Positions 17,402 through 24,076 of a stretch of DNA of 52,312 bases are shown here, one piece after another. A model generated the notes under the pieces. It did no database searches. It was given only the letters and a program-made list of their open reading frames with translations, and was not told the origin of the DNA. Source of the stretch: an uncultured Oscillospiraceae bacterium (GTDB taxonomy: Bacteria > Bacillota > Clostridia > Oscillospirales > Ruminococcaceae); contig CAJULF010000010.1 in the NCBI GenBank assembly GCA_910587135.1, forward strand, positions 1-52,312, in the 5' to 3' direction. Numbering within the stretch: position 1 is the first letter of the stretch; each line of letters opens with the position of its first letter. The translations under genes and the position numbers were made by a program.

Positions 17402-17946
17402 AAAGATGCGCGCATAATTGACACTCACAGAGTTTTGCGCAAAATGTTTCAAAATGCTGAAACAGACCACACGATTTATGTGCAAAACCTTGGCGCTTTT
17501 TGAATTTTAACGCGCTGAAAGCAAACCCATGCTTCTGATAAAGTGCTTTTCCGTTATATCGGTTTTCTTTTCGTTTTTGACATAATTTAAAGCGGAAATA
17601 TCATCGGTGCGCCGCGCAGACCGCACCGACGGTATCCCCGCCGTTTCTTTCAAATGTTTACCGCCTTGCCGTAAGATGCAATATAAAACCCGCTAATGGC
17701 AGGGTGGGTAAGATCGCCCAACGTTTTCACGCTCCCTATCTTCCGCAGTGCGGGAGGTCTGCAATCCGCCGCCGGAGTCGAAATCCCTTTTACAATGTGT
17801 TGGATTATAGAAGCATACATATGCGCGCTGCCGGAACAAGCCGTCAGCATTACAAGGCAGTATCATTATTTTAATCGTTTTTCCGCAGGCTATTCCGGAG
17901 AAATTTTCCCTGTACCCGCAAAATTTTCCCTTATGGGTGTAAGCGC
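17402..17946. other. 545-base gap without a convincing gene
   Basis: The gap follows repeat copy C and ends at the DUF1292 stop. It holds a degenerate AGTTTTGCGCAA...TGCAAAACCTTGG hairpin sequence near 17428-17495, related to the insert in repeat copy D. It also holds CATCGGTGCG...CGCACCGACGG stem-forming sequence near 17603-17633. Short open frames on both strands (for example 17650-17850 minus, 66 codons) lack ribosome binding sites and known motifs. I see no tRNA or promoter of consensus quality. Confidence 0.5.
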
Positions 17947-18267
17947 CTATTCCTCGTCGATCTCCAGTTCGGGAAGCTCCGCAAAACGCTTTAGGAACTC
18001 ATCGCCCGCCGCGTTCATCTCTTCCTCGTCATCTATGGTTGCAAGCATATTCTCACCATTGACAACCGTTTCCTTCAAGATAATGAACTCCGTCGCGCCC
18101 TCTTCCTCGTCGTAATCCGCGGGAACCAGCGCGTAATATATTCCGCCCCTGAACTCCATGCGGTCTATAAACTCAAAACGGCTGACATTTCCATCTTCGT
18201 CTTCAAGTTCGATTATGCCTTCCTCCTCGTCAAGAGTCAGCTCGCTGTTTTCGTCGTTTGTACTCAT
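17947..18267 (-). CDS. DUF1292 family protein (YrzB-like)
   Basis: A 106-aa, strongly acidic protein matching the DUF1292 family found throughout Firmicutes. A beta-rich segment (GIIELEDEDGNVSRFEFIDRMEF) is followed by YYALVPADYDEEEGATEFIILKE and an acidic tail. Function is unknown, though the family is frequently encoded near YrrL and RNA-metabolism genes. The ATG at 18267 is chosen because AAAGGATTACGG precedes it. A perfect 17-base-spaced promoter lies just upstream. The length is normal for the family. Confidence 0.88.
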   Translation of the reverse strand: MSTNDENSELTLDEEEGIIELEDEDGNVSRFEFIDRMEFRGGIYYALVPADYDEEEGATEFIILKETVVNGENMLATIDDEEEMNAAGDEFLKRFAELPELEIDEE

Positions 18268-18311
18268 AAAAACCGTAATCCTTTCTTTCTGTGAAATCAC
18301 ATCACTTTTTT

Positions 18312-18340
18312 ATTGTACACCAACCGCACGATAAAGTCAA
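18312..18340 (-). promoter_or_regulatory. sigma-A promoter of the DUF1292 gene
   Basis: On the minus strand TTGACT (18335-18340), a 17-base spacer and TACAAT (18312-18317), ending about 45 bases before the DUF1292 start. Confidence 0.8.
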
Positions 18341-18456
18341 GAGGAATTTTATGAAAAATTCATTACTTGATGAAATATACGGAAATATCGGAAGTTTTAA
18401 CAAAACAGCAAATTATAAATTGTACAAAACGACATTAAAAAAGTTTAAAAAATCTA

Positions 18457-18485
18457 TTGACTTTTCACAAAGGATGTGGTATTAT
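18457..18485 (+). promoter_or_regulatory. sigma-A promoter of candidate long RNA
   Basis: TTGACT (18457-18462), a 17-base spacer and TATTAT (18480-18485), or TATAAT three bases later with a longer spacer. The upstream A/T-rich tracts resemble an UP element. It is divergent from the DUF1292 promoter and faces a region lacking long ORFs. Confidence 0.7.
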
Positions 18486-18526
18486 AATATCAAGGAAAGG
18501 GGAAGAACCTCAAAGTACCGACAGGT

Positions 18527-18592
18527 ATGGCGGATACGGAGGAGATTCCACTTACCTACAAACCGAAAGGGGTTATTCCGATGGATTGTTAA
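18527..18592 (+). CDS. possible 21-aa ORF in candidate RNA
   Basis: ATG 18527 to TAA 18590-18592. The peptide opens MADTEEIPLTY and ends GVIPMDC. The first ATG has no good ribosome binding site. The internal in-frame ATG at 18581 has AAAGGGG eight bases upstream but would give only three residues. Coding status is unproven. Confidence 0.2.
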   Translation: MADTEEIPLTYKPKGVIPMDC

Positions 18593-18786
18593 GCTAAGTC
18601 AGCAGGCGGACAGAGCGCAAAGGGTCATGGCATGACGGCGGTTTCGGCAATGACGGCTGTCCCGAAACGCAAAGCTCCGGATATCGGCGCTGCCGCGGTG
18701 ATACCGCTCCGAAAGTTCCGCGAATCTGACTGAACGGGCATCAGAGCCTGTTTCACCAAAATCCATTAAGAAAGGAAGCGAGTCCA

Positions 18787-18852
18787 ATGGAAACAGCCGA
18801 ACATTCTATTAAGTCATCTGCGGAGTCGCATTCCGCCGACCGCAAGGTTTGA
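18787..18852 (+). CDS. possible 21-aa ORF with ribosome binding site
   Basis: ATG 18787 to TGA 18850-18852, preceded by GAAAGGAAGCG. The peptide opens METAEHSIKSS and is polar, rich in Ser, His and Ala. No family is recognised. It lies in the middle of the candidate 0.8-kb RNA. Confidence 0.3.
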   Translation: METAEHSIKSSAESHSADRKV

Positions 18853-19076
18853 ATATCGGGCGATGATTTGCGCGGGTTTCTGTCTTACCCGAAAGCGCAA
18901 AATCCGCCGCAACGGAGCGTTTGGCTCAATTATACCGAGCGCGAGGCGAACTCTTAACTGTCGCAAAGTTTCAGTTGTGCGTGCGTTTAAATGTTGTACA
19001 TTGACAGCGGCTTGCAGATGAATACCTACCGCATATGCGTTTACATAGATACTCTTGATTAAAGCAGGTGGTTAAG

Positions 19077-19160
19077 ATGTACACGTTATACGATACGGGA
19101 AAGGTTGATTTGGAAGTTATCCGATTTGCGAAAGGAATGAGTCCCATGTCCACTGAATAA
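19077..19160 (+). CDS. possible 27-aa ORF with ribosome binding site
   Basis: ATG 19077 to TAA 19158-19160, preceded by AGCAGGTGG six bases upstream. The peptide opens MYTLYDTGKVDLEV and ends GMSPMSTE. It has no recognised homology. A further AAGGTGG followed by a three-codon ORF occurs at 19180-19206. Confidence 0.3.
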   Translation: MYTLYDTGKVDLEVIRFAKGMSPMSTE

Positions 19161-19251
19161 TTTGATTTCCAAATTTAATAAGGTGGTACAATCCAATGAA
19201 CCGGTGAAATTCTACAATTGAATATTTTATCCGCCATACGGCGGGAGTTTG

Positions 19252-19286
19252 AAAGGCTGCGGGTTTCTGCAGCCTTTTGGTTTTTG
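19252..19286 (+). terminator. terminator of the candidate 0.8-kb RNA
   Basis: AAAGGCTGC (19252-19260) and GCAGCCTTT (19269-19277) form a stem followed by TGGTTTTTG. The geometry is typical of an intrinsic terminator. Confidence 0.75.
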
Positions 19287-19323
19287 CTGCCACACCGTCA
19301 GTTGGAAGGCATAGCGAAGAGCA

Positions 19324-19397
19324 GCACAAAAATTACGGAGCAGAGGCACTGAAAGCGTAAGTTAACCGACCGCCCAAAACCCAAAGGGCGGTCTTTG
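19324..19397 (+). terminator. second hairpin terminator with subfamily 2 repeat remnant
   Basis: GACCGCCC (19368-19375) and GGGCGGTC (19386-19393) form a stem followed by TTTGTG. The preceding bases (ACGGAGCAGAGGCACTGAAAGC) resemble the outer right end of subfamily 2 repeats, so this is probably an eroded repeat end serving as a back-up terminator. Confidence 0.5.
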
Positions 19398-19434
19398 TGC
19401 GATGTTGCCTATATGTTTAAAAGCAATCTCATTC

Positions 19435-19671
19435 TGTATATAAAGGTTAACCTAATGCTGATTATTTAAAAAAATTTCAAAATTTCCGCTAATCATACTC
19501 CGCTTCACTTCGTACCGGAAGTTTTGCGCAAATTGTAACAAATTGCTATAAGGCAAAACCTCCGCGTTGCGCAAAACTTGGCATGCTTAGCGGAAACCGC
19601 GCGCGTTTGCGAATGCAAACGCACGACTTTTTGAAATTTCATGCGCCGACATTGCGTTATCAATAATCTTT
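19435..19671 (+). repeat. subfamily 1 structured repeat, copy D, with insert
   Basis: A full subfamily 1 element, CTGTATATAAAGG to the CAATAATCTTTG end. The inner hairpin is GCGTTTGCGAATGCAAACGC. Its central loop (about 19524-19588) is expanded by roughly 65 bases bounded by AAGTTTTGCGCAA and TTGCGCAAAACTT, a secondary insertion compared with copy F. The 19672-19889 stretch downstream is AT-rich leader of the XRE gene, with a TTGACA at 19777 as a possible -35. Confidence 0.85.
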
Positions 19672-19889
19672 GTCACCGCAGTTCAGAATTATTGCAGATT
19701 TTTCTCAGAAATCCTTTTTTGGCAATAGAAATATAATATTTTTCAAAAAAATGTAATCGTTTTATAATAATATTTGTTTTGACACGCACAAGAAGTCATG
19801 TTTAATGGTAATTTGTCTTAAAATAATGTTGTATACAGCTTGCAAAAAGCGCTTGATATTTTTAACAAAAATTGATTGGAGGAGTTATT

Positions 19890-20135
19890 ATGTTCAACAA
19901 CAGGACTGTTGACGGCAGAAACAACGAGTGCGGAATCAAGATTGCCCGTATGCGCAAGGCAATGAAGATATCGCAGCGTCAGTTGGCAGATAACCTTCAG
20001 CTCATCAATCTTGACATCGACAAGAATGCCGTTCAGCGCATCGAGTCGGGTCAACGCTTTGTTACCGATATAGAGCTGATGTATCTTGCAAAGGTTTTCA
20101 ATACATCTATTGACGAGTTGTTGCGCAGAGATTAG
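19890..20135 (+). CDS. XRE family helix-turn-helix regulator
   Basis: An 81-aa single-domain protein. The HTH_3-type helix-turn-helix covers KIARMRKAMKISQRQLADNLQ through NAVQRIESGQRFVTDIEL, with the usual C-terminal helix LAKVFNTSIDELL. It has no sensor or peptidase domain. The start at ATG 19890 has TTGGAGGAGTT. It is a lone regulator flanked by repeat copies D and E. Its target cannot be identified, but an autoregulatory site in the AT-rich leader is likely. A second small XRE gene is at 47998. Confidence 0.88.
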   Translation: MFNNRTVDGRNNECGIKIARMRKAMKISQRQLADNLQLINLDIDKNAVQRIESGQRFVTDIELMYLAKVFNTSIDELLRRD

Positions 20136-20219
20136 CATGGCATTTGCCCGCAGCGGATTTGTGCTGTGCGGATTTGTACAGAGTCCTGTGAAAAGCCGGC
20201 GGTTGTAATGCCGGTCAGT

Positions 20220-20244
20220 GCCGCCCCCTGTCGGGGGCGGCAGC
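20220..20244 (+). terminator. hairpin flanking repeat copy E, left
   Basis: GCCGCCCCC-TGT-CGGGGGCGGC is a perfect GC-rich stem directly before repeat E. The same sequence in inverted orientation is on the other side of the repeat at 20430-20452. Confidence 0.7.
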
Positions 20245-20429
20245 TTGTAGAAAAAGCCTATTGACAACGCAATGTCGGCGAATGAAATTTCAAAAAGTAC
20301 GCATTTGTCATTCGGCAAATGCGTACGGTTTCCGCAGTCGCGCAGAGCGAAACGAAGTGAAGCGGAGCGTGAGTGCGGAAATTTTTAAATTTTTTTAATA
20401 ATCCGCCTTAGGTCAACCTTCATATACAG
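20245..20429 (-). repeat. subfamily 1 structured repeat, copy E
   Basis: Reverse orientation. Starts TTGTAGAAAAAGCC and ends TAGGTCAACCTTCATATACAG. The inner stem GTACGCATTTG / CAAATGCGTAC has different bases from copies A and F but pairs fully. It is bounded on each side by one copy of the same GC-rich hairpin, in inverted orientation. Confidence 0.85.
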
Positions 20430-20462
20430 GCTGCCGCCCCCGACAGGGGGCGTATTTTTTTT
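20430..20462 (+). terminator. terminator flanking repeat copy E, right
   Basis: CGCCCCC-GACA-GGGGGCG followed by TATTTTTTTT is a strong intrinsic terminator for transcription coming through the XRE gene and repeat E. Confidence 0.8.
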
Positions 20463-20472
20463 CCAATACCTA

Positions 20473-20501
20473 TTTACTTTTTGGCGGAAATGTTGTATAA
20501 T
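20473..20501 (+). promoter_or_regulatory. sigma-A promoter of the rhomboid gene
   Basis: TTTACT (20473-20478), a 17-base spacer and TATAAT (20496-20501), about 105 bases before the rhomboid start and directly after a terminator. Confidence 0.75.
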
Positions 20502-20607
20502 TAAGGTATGGCTCAACTGTCGAACTTCCGTGGCGGCTTTTTGTGGCGCGGCAGATTGCCGTAAGGCTGCCAAACGGGTTCCAATATCTGTAAAGGAGCT
20601 TATTGAT

Positions 20608-21234
20608 ATGAATAAGGCAAAAAAATTTTTTGAGAAATTCGACTACAACTCGCCTGTCGTACTTACCTATGCATTGGTTTGTGTGGTGCTGCTGGTCATA
20701 AACGACATGACCAAGGACTGGCTGAACAACACGCTGCTTATAAGCTGGGGACACCCCAATCTGCTTGACCCGCTTACCTATCTGCGGGGAGTTCTGCATA
20801 TTTTCGGGCATGCGGACTGGAATCATCTTTTCGGAAATATGATACTGATGATGCTGGTCGGACCTATCGTGGAGGAGCGTTACGGCAGCTGGAATCTCTG
20901 CGTTATGATTGGCTCAAACGCTGTTGTTACGGCTGTTATAAACGGCTTATTTTCCGATTACGGCATTATCGGCGCAAGCGGCGTTATATTTATGATGATA
21001 ATTCTGAGTGCGTTTACCAATATGCGCAGGGGAAAAATCCCCGTTTCGCTGTGCATAGTGGCGGCTATGTATCTCGGTCGGGAGATTTACAGCGGAATAA
21101 TCAGTCCAAACGACGGTGTTTCCCGCATGGGGCATATCATCGGCGGCGTTACGGGGCTTGTATGGGGAATAATATTCTACAATAAGAAGTTCAAGATGGG
21201 CGGCGTTACGGTGGAATACTCAACAAAAAGATAA
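20608..21234 (+). CDS. rhomboid family intramembrane serine protease
   Basis: A 208-aa polytopic membrane protein with about six helices. The rhomboid signatures are HADWNHLFGNM (residues 68-78), the catalytic serine in GASG (Ser124) and the catalytic histidine in MGHIIGG (His176), giving an intact Ser-His dyad. Rhomboids cut membrane proteins within or near transmembrane helices; the substrate here is unknown. The start at ATG 20608 has AAAGGAGCTTATTG. It has its own promoter and is followed after 18 bases by a PNPOx-fold gene, probably in the same operon. Confidence 0.9.
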   Translation: MNKAKKFFEKFDYNSPVVLTYALVCVVLLVINDMTKDWLNNTLLISWGHPNLLDPLTYLRGVLHIFGHADWNHLFGNMILMMLVGPIVEERYGSWNLCVMIGSNAVVTAVINGLFSDYGIIGASGVIFMMIILSAFTNMRRGKIPVSLCIVAAMYLGREIYSGIISPNDGVSRMGHIIGGVTGLVWGIIFYNKKFKMGGVTVEYSTKR

Positions 21235-21252
21235 CGCCCATAAGGAGCAGTC

Positions 21253-21681
21253 ATGGCGGAAAAGCTTTCCCCCGAAACGGCGCGGATAATGGCGGAGCGC
21301 TTCGGAAAGGACACTCTGATAGCGCTCGCGACGGTTTCCGACGGAGAGCCGCAGGTGCGCACCGTGAACGGGTACTATGAGGACGGAGCGTTTTACGTGC
21401 TGACATACGCGCTGTCGGGCAAAATGCTGCAGCTTGAAAAGCACCCGCGCGCCGCGGTGTGCGGCGAGTGGTTCACAGGGCACGGTTTGCCGGAAAATCT
21501 CGGTTATATCCTTGATGAGAGGAACGCGGAGATTTTTGCCAAGCTGCGTGAGGTTTTCGCGGGCTGGTACGGCAACGGGCATATCGTCGAGAGTGACAGG
21601 AATAATGTCATACTGAAAATTCGGCTGACTGACGGGGTTCTGTTCGCCCACGGCATAAGGTATGATATTGATTTTACATGA
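21253..21681 (+). CDS. pyridoxamine 5'-phosphate oxidase-fold protein
   Basis: A 142-aa flavin-binding split-barrel protein of the PNPOx-like superfamily. LIALATVSDGEPQVRTVNGYYEDGAFYVLT is the typical start of the barrel, followed by KMLQLEKHPRAAVCGEW. Such proteins bind FMN, F420 or heme and usually reduce small molecules; the group is too broad for a substrate call. The ATG at 21253 has AAGGAGCAGTC. It closely follows the rhomboid gene and is followed by a hairpin at 21707. Confidence 0.82.
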   Translation: MAEKLSPETARIMAERFGKDTLIALATVSDGEPQVRTVNGYYEDGAFYVLTYALSGKMLQLEKHPRAAVCGEWFTGHGLPENLGYILDERNAEIFAKLREVFAGWYGNGHIVESDRNNVILKIRLTDGVLFAHGIRYDIDFT

Positions 21682-21706
21682 GCATTTCACGAAGACATTG
21701 TTTAAA

Positions 21707-21740
21707 AATCCCCTCTATACTATATGGTATAGAGGGGATT
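21707..21740 (+). terminator. hairpin after the PNPOx gene
   Basis: AATCCCCTCTATAC pairs with GTATAGAGGGGATT. No clear T-run follows on the plus strand. A related CCTCTATA...TAGAGGGG hairpin lies on the far side of repeat F (21942-21963), so the two flank the element. Confidence 0.6.
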
Positions 21741-21744
21741 CCAG

Positions 21745-21936
21745 TTTGTAGAAAAAGCCTATTTGCAACGCAATGTCGGCGCATGAAATTTCAAAAAGTC
21801 GCCCGTTTGCGAACGCAAACGGGCGCGGTTTCCGCTAAGCATGCGAAGCGGAACGAAGTGAAGCGGAGTATGATTAGCGGAAATTTTGAAATTTTTTTAA
21901 ATAATTAGCCCTATGTCAACTTTTATATACAGTCTG
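21745..21936 (-). repeat. subfamily 1 structured repeat, copy F
   Basis: Reverse orientation. Starts TTTGTAGAAAAAGCC and ends GTCAACTTTTATATACAG. The inner stem is GCCCGTTTGCGAACGCAAACGGGC, again a different but fully paired sequence. The central arm GCTAAGCATGCGAAG is the intact form of the loop that is expanded in copy D. Confidence 0.85.
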
Positions 21937-21963
21937 AAATCTCCTCTATAATAATAGAGGGGA

Positions 21964-22226
21964 CAGACTGTAGAAAAAGTCCGGCAAATGGACTGGGTGT
22001 GATTTTGCAAATGTGTTTTACAAGTTCGACAATATTTTCTCCAATAACCGCATAATTGCCAAACTGCACTAAAAATGTAAAAGTCAAGACCGCTTTCGCG
22101 TTCATTTTAGTCTTGACTTTTACATTTTTAGTGCTATAATGACAATGCGATTATTGGAGAAATTTGTCATTCTGTGGCATTTACACAGTTCAAAATTAAG
22201 ACTCGCTAGACTTTTTCTACAGTCTG
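21964..22226. mobile_element. 263-bp MITE-like element with internal promoter, copy 1
   Basis: Bounded by perfect 18-base inverted ends, CAGACTGTAGAAAAAGTC (21964-21981) and its complement (22209-22226). A long internal inverted repeat (arms 22067-22090 and 22110-22133) carries TTGACT (22113-22118) and TATAAT (22135-22140), a 16-base-spaced promoter pointing to plus. Its outer ends share TGTAGAAAAAG with subfamily 1 repeats. A second internal copy without these ends is at 48254-48475. Confidence 0.75.
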
Positions 22227-22256
22227 ATACCCTATGCATAGCATAGGGTATTTTTT
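22227..22256. terminator. hairpin terminator ATACCCTATGC type
   Basis: ATACCCTATGC-ATA-GCATAGGGTAT followed by TTTTT on plus and preceded by A-run on minus, so it can work in both directions. It separates the MITE-like element from the convergent secreted-protein gene. Confidence 0.75.
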
Positions 22257-22275
22257 AGTGGAAGATTACATGCTT

Positions 22276-22809
22276 TTAGGCATCTGTCCATTCATCGTAT
22301 GATAAAACCGCCAGTCTGGCAGTCACCTCTTTGTCCGAAACATTAGTGAAAACACCATTGTAATATGGTCTAGCCTCACTTATATTTGTTACCCCTATGT
22401 CGACCCAATCATCATATTTGCCATAATCTTCTTTGTTTGTGCTGAATGTACCGCTTTTGACTAAATATCTTTTTCCGCCGACAGATTCAGATTGGTATAT
22501 TGACATTTTTATTTCAGCATTCCTTGTTGTTACTAAGTTACCATCTTCATCGTTGAACCCAAACATCAATTGAAATGCTGTTCTCGGCAGGTATTGGTAA
22601 GATGTGAAAGTTCCGCCGGCAGGTAATGTATAGACACTATCCACGTATGGATAAATATACGGCATAGGAATCAAATCAACAACATTTCCATCGGCATCTC
22701 TGATGACGCCTAAATAGTGTTGATATTCCATATCATCATTAGCAAGTGCCGTGATAGACACTGTACACATCATAATAGCGGCAACCAAAATTGAAACAAT
22801 TTTCTTCAT
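22276..22809 (-). CDS. secreted hypothetical protein
   Basis: A 177-aa protein with a classical signal peptide (MKKIVSILVAAIMMCTVSITALA, cleavage after ALA near residue 23). The mature part is about 150 residues, beta-rich, with many Tyr and Asn and a pattern compatible with an immunoglobulin-like fold (GTFSTNKEDYGKYDDWVDIG). It has no cell-wall anchor. The ATG at 22809 is preferred to the longer frame because GGAGGACTATTATAAC precedes it. It lies 65 bases after the M23-like gene, so both probably form one exported operon. The function is unknown. Confidence 0.65.
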   Translation of the reverse strand: MKKIVSILVAAIMMCTVSITALANDDMEYQHYLGVIRDADGNVVDLIPMPYIYPYVDSVYTLPAGGTFTSYQYLPRTAFQLMFGFNDEDGNLVTTRNAEIKMSIYQSESVGGKRYLVKSGTFSTNKEDYGKYDDWVDIGVTNISEARPYYNGVFTNVSDKEVTARLAVLSYDEWTDA

Positions 22810-22874
22810 AGTTATAATAGTCCTCCATATCTTAATAAACCATTTAGCAGTAACCAATGTTCCAAAACATACGC

Positions 22875-23591
22875 TCATTCAAGCACATAAGTGTAGCCTA
22901 CGCCGGTTTGTTTTGTAAGACCTGTAAATCCAGTGTAGCCTATCAATTGCCCCTTGGTAATCTTATCTCCATTCTCAAATGGAATCATATTACCATAGCT
23001 GATTGTGTCATTGATCAATGTTCCGTCATCAAACGCAAGATGAGAATATATGGCATGATCACCATTGTCAGCTTGTATAACAACTGCTAGACCATAACCG
23101 TTAAGCAGCCCGCAATACTCTACAACGCCTTCATTTGCAGAATAAACTTCACTGTACTTGTGTGCTGCAATGAAAGTTTCTGTTAGTCCGAATTCGTTTT
23201 TGCCATCTGTGTTATATAGATCAATATTTATTTCCTCGGCTGACGGAACAATCAGTTTTGAGGATATCACGCTTTCCGGTTCTTCGTTCAATAGCTCGGC
23301 GATTTCTTCTGACATTTCCGCTGTTTCGGTTTCTTCCGTCAAGGCTTCTTCCACTGTATTCAACAATAGGCTTTCGCTTGTTTCGTTTAAGAAATCGTTT
23401 TCAATAACGGGCAGAGCGGTTTCTGCGGTTTCACCATAATAACCAACAGGATTGATTGTGATGCTGTTTGCTTCGACCAAGCCGCTTTCGCTTCCTTTGT
23501 CGGCATATGTCGTAAGGGCAAACACAGAAAGCAGACCGCAAGCTGTTACGGAAGCGGCAGCAATAATAACAGGCTTTTTACAGAATACCAT
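22875..23591 (-). CDS. secreted M23/LytM-fold protein lacking zinc ligands
   Basis: A 238-aa exported protein with a signal peptide (about residues 1-30), an acidic Glu/Thr-rich linker (50-125), and a C-terminal M23-like domain. The first metal motif, normally HTGID, reads LTETF (Leu136, Phe140). The last, normally HLHFE, reads YTYVLE (Tyr233, Tyr235). The YSHL histidine (His184) is kept. All four zinc ligands appear lost, so it is probably a non-catalytic regulator or binder of peptidoglycan, as in EnvC/NlpD-type activators. The start has GGAAAGGAGGTG and a consensus promoter is upstream. Confidence 0.75.
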   Translation of the reverse strand: MVFCKKPVIIAAASVTACGLLSVFALTTYADKGSESGLVEANSITINPVGYYGETAETALPVIENDFLNETSESLLLNTVEEALTEETETAEMSEEIAELLNEEPESVISSKLIVPSAEEINIDLYNTDGKNEFGLTETFIAAHKYSEVYSANEGVVEYCGLLNGYGLAVVIQADNGDHAIYSHLAFDDGTLINDTISYGNMIPFENGDKITKGQLIGYTGFTGLTKQTGVGYTYVLE

Positions 23592-23743
23592 TTAAAACAC
23601 CTCCTTTCCATATACTTATAGAGATGTGCAAAACTCAATTTTGCAAACATTGCACCATAAAATATAGATTTAGTTCGCAAGAAGCGATCTATATAAAACA
23701 CTAACGCTTTAAGAAATATACGTTTTGCATACCTCTGAAATTT

Positions 23744-23772
23744 ATTGTAACATTTTTAATAAACTTTGTCAA
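23744..23772 (-). promoter_or_regulatory. sigma-A promoter of the M23-like operon
   Basis: On the minus strand TTGACA (23767-23772), a 17-base spacer and TACAAT (23744-23749). It lies about 150 bases upstream of the M23-like start, leaving an AT-rich leader. The 173-bp MITE begins 26 bases beyond its -35. Confidence 0.8.
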
Positions 23773-23798
23773 CGGTTTTTCCAAATATTTACTGTTAA

Positions 23799-23971
23799 GG
23801 CAACACCGCACAAAGCCCGCGCTTCGCGCTTTGCACGCATCTTGCTTGCATATTTTCCGTCATATTGCACAAGTTCTCCTTGGCGGGCGTCAGCCCGCCG
23901 GCGTCGAGCTTGTACAATCTGACGAAAAACCTGACAGCGCAATCTGCGCACAAGCTTTGTGCGGTGTTGCC
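23799..23971. mobile_element. 173-bp MITE, copy 1
   Basis: Perfect inverted ends, GGCAACACCGCACAAAGC and its complement, bounded on both sides by TTAA (23795-23798 and 23972-23975), which may be the target duplication. The inside is non-coding with several short inverted repeats (GGCGGGC-GTCA-GCCCGCC). A second copy at 40979-41151 has the same length and differs at about two positions by eye. No transposase is in the window. Confidence 0.85.
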
Positions 23972-24010
23972 TTAAGAAATCTTTACGAAAGCCGCTGCTA
24001 CATTTAGGGC

Positions 24011-24039
24011 TTGATTTTATTTCCGAAATGTAGTATAAT
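24011..24039 (+). promoter_or_regulatory. sigma-A promoter of prmA
   Basis: TTGATT (24011-24016), a 17-base spacer and TATAAT (24034-24039), 37 bases before the prmA start codon. Confidence 0.8.
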
Positions 24040-24076
24040 ATAAATTGGATTATTTTTGCATGTTACGGAGGAAAAA

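Larger units (their letters stand above)
18492..19286 (+). ncRNA. candidate ~0.8-kb structured RNA / short-ORF transcript
   Basis: A self-contained transcription unit: promoter at 18457-18485, terminator at 19252-19286, and no ORF of more than about 30 codons with a good start on the plus strand. Strong local stems are visible, such as GATTTGCGCGGGTTT paired with ACCCGAAAGCGCAAAATC (about 18866-18904) and CCGCCATACGGCGGG (19231-19245). It also carries several short ORFs, some with Shine-Dalgarno sites. It may be a large structured noncoding RNA, a small-peptide messenger, or both. I cannot match it to RNase P RNA, tmRNA, SRP RNA or 6S RNA. Confidence 0.4.
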
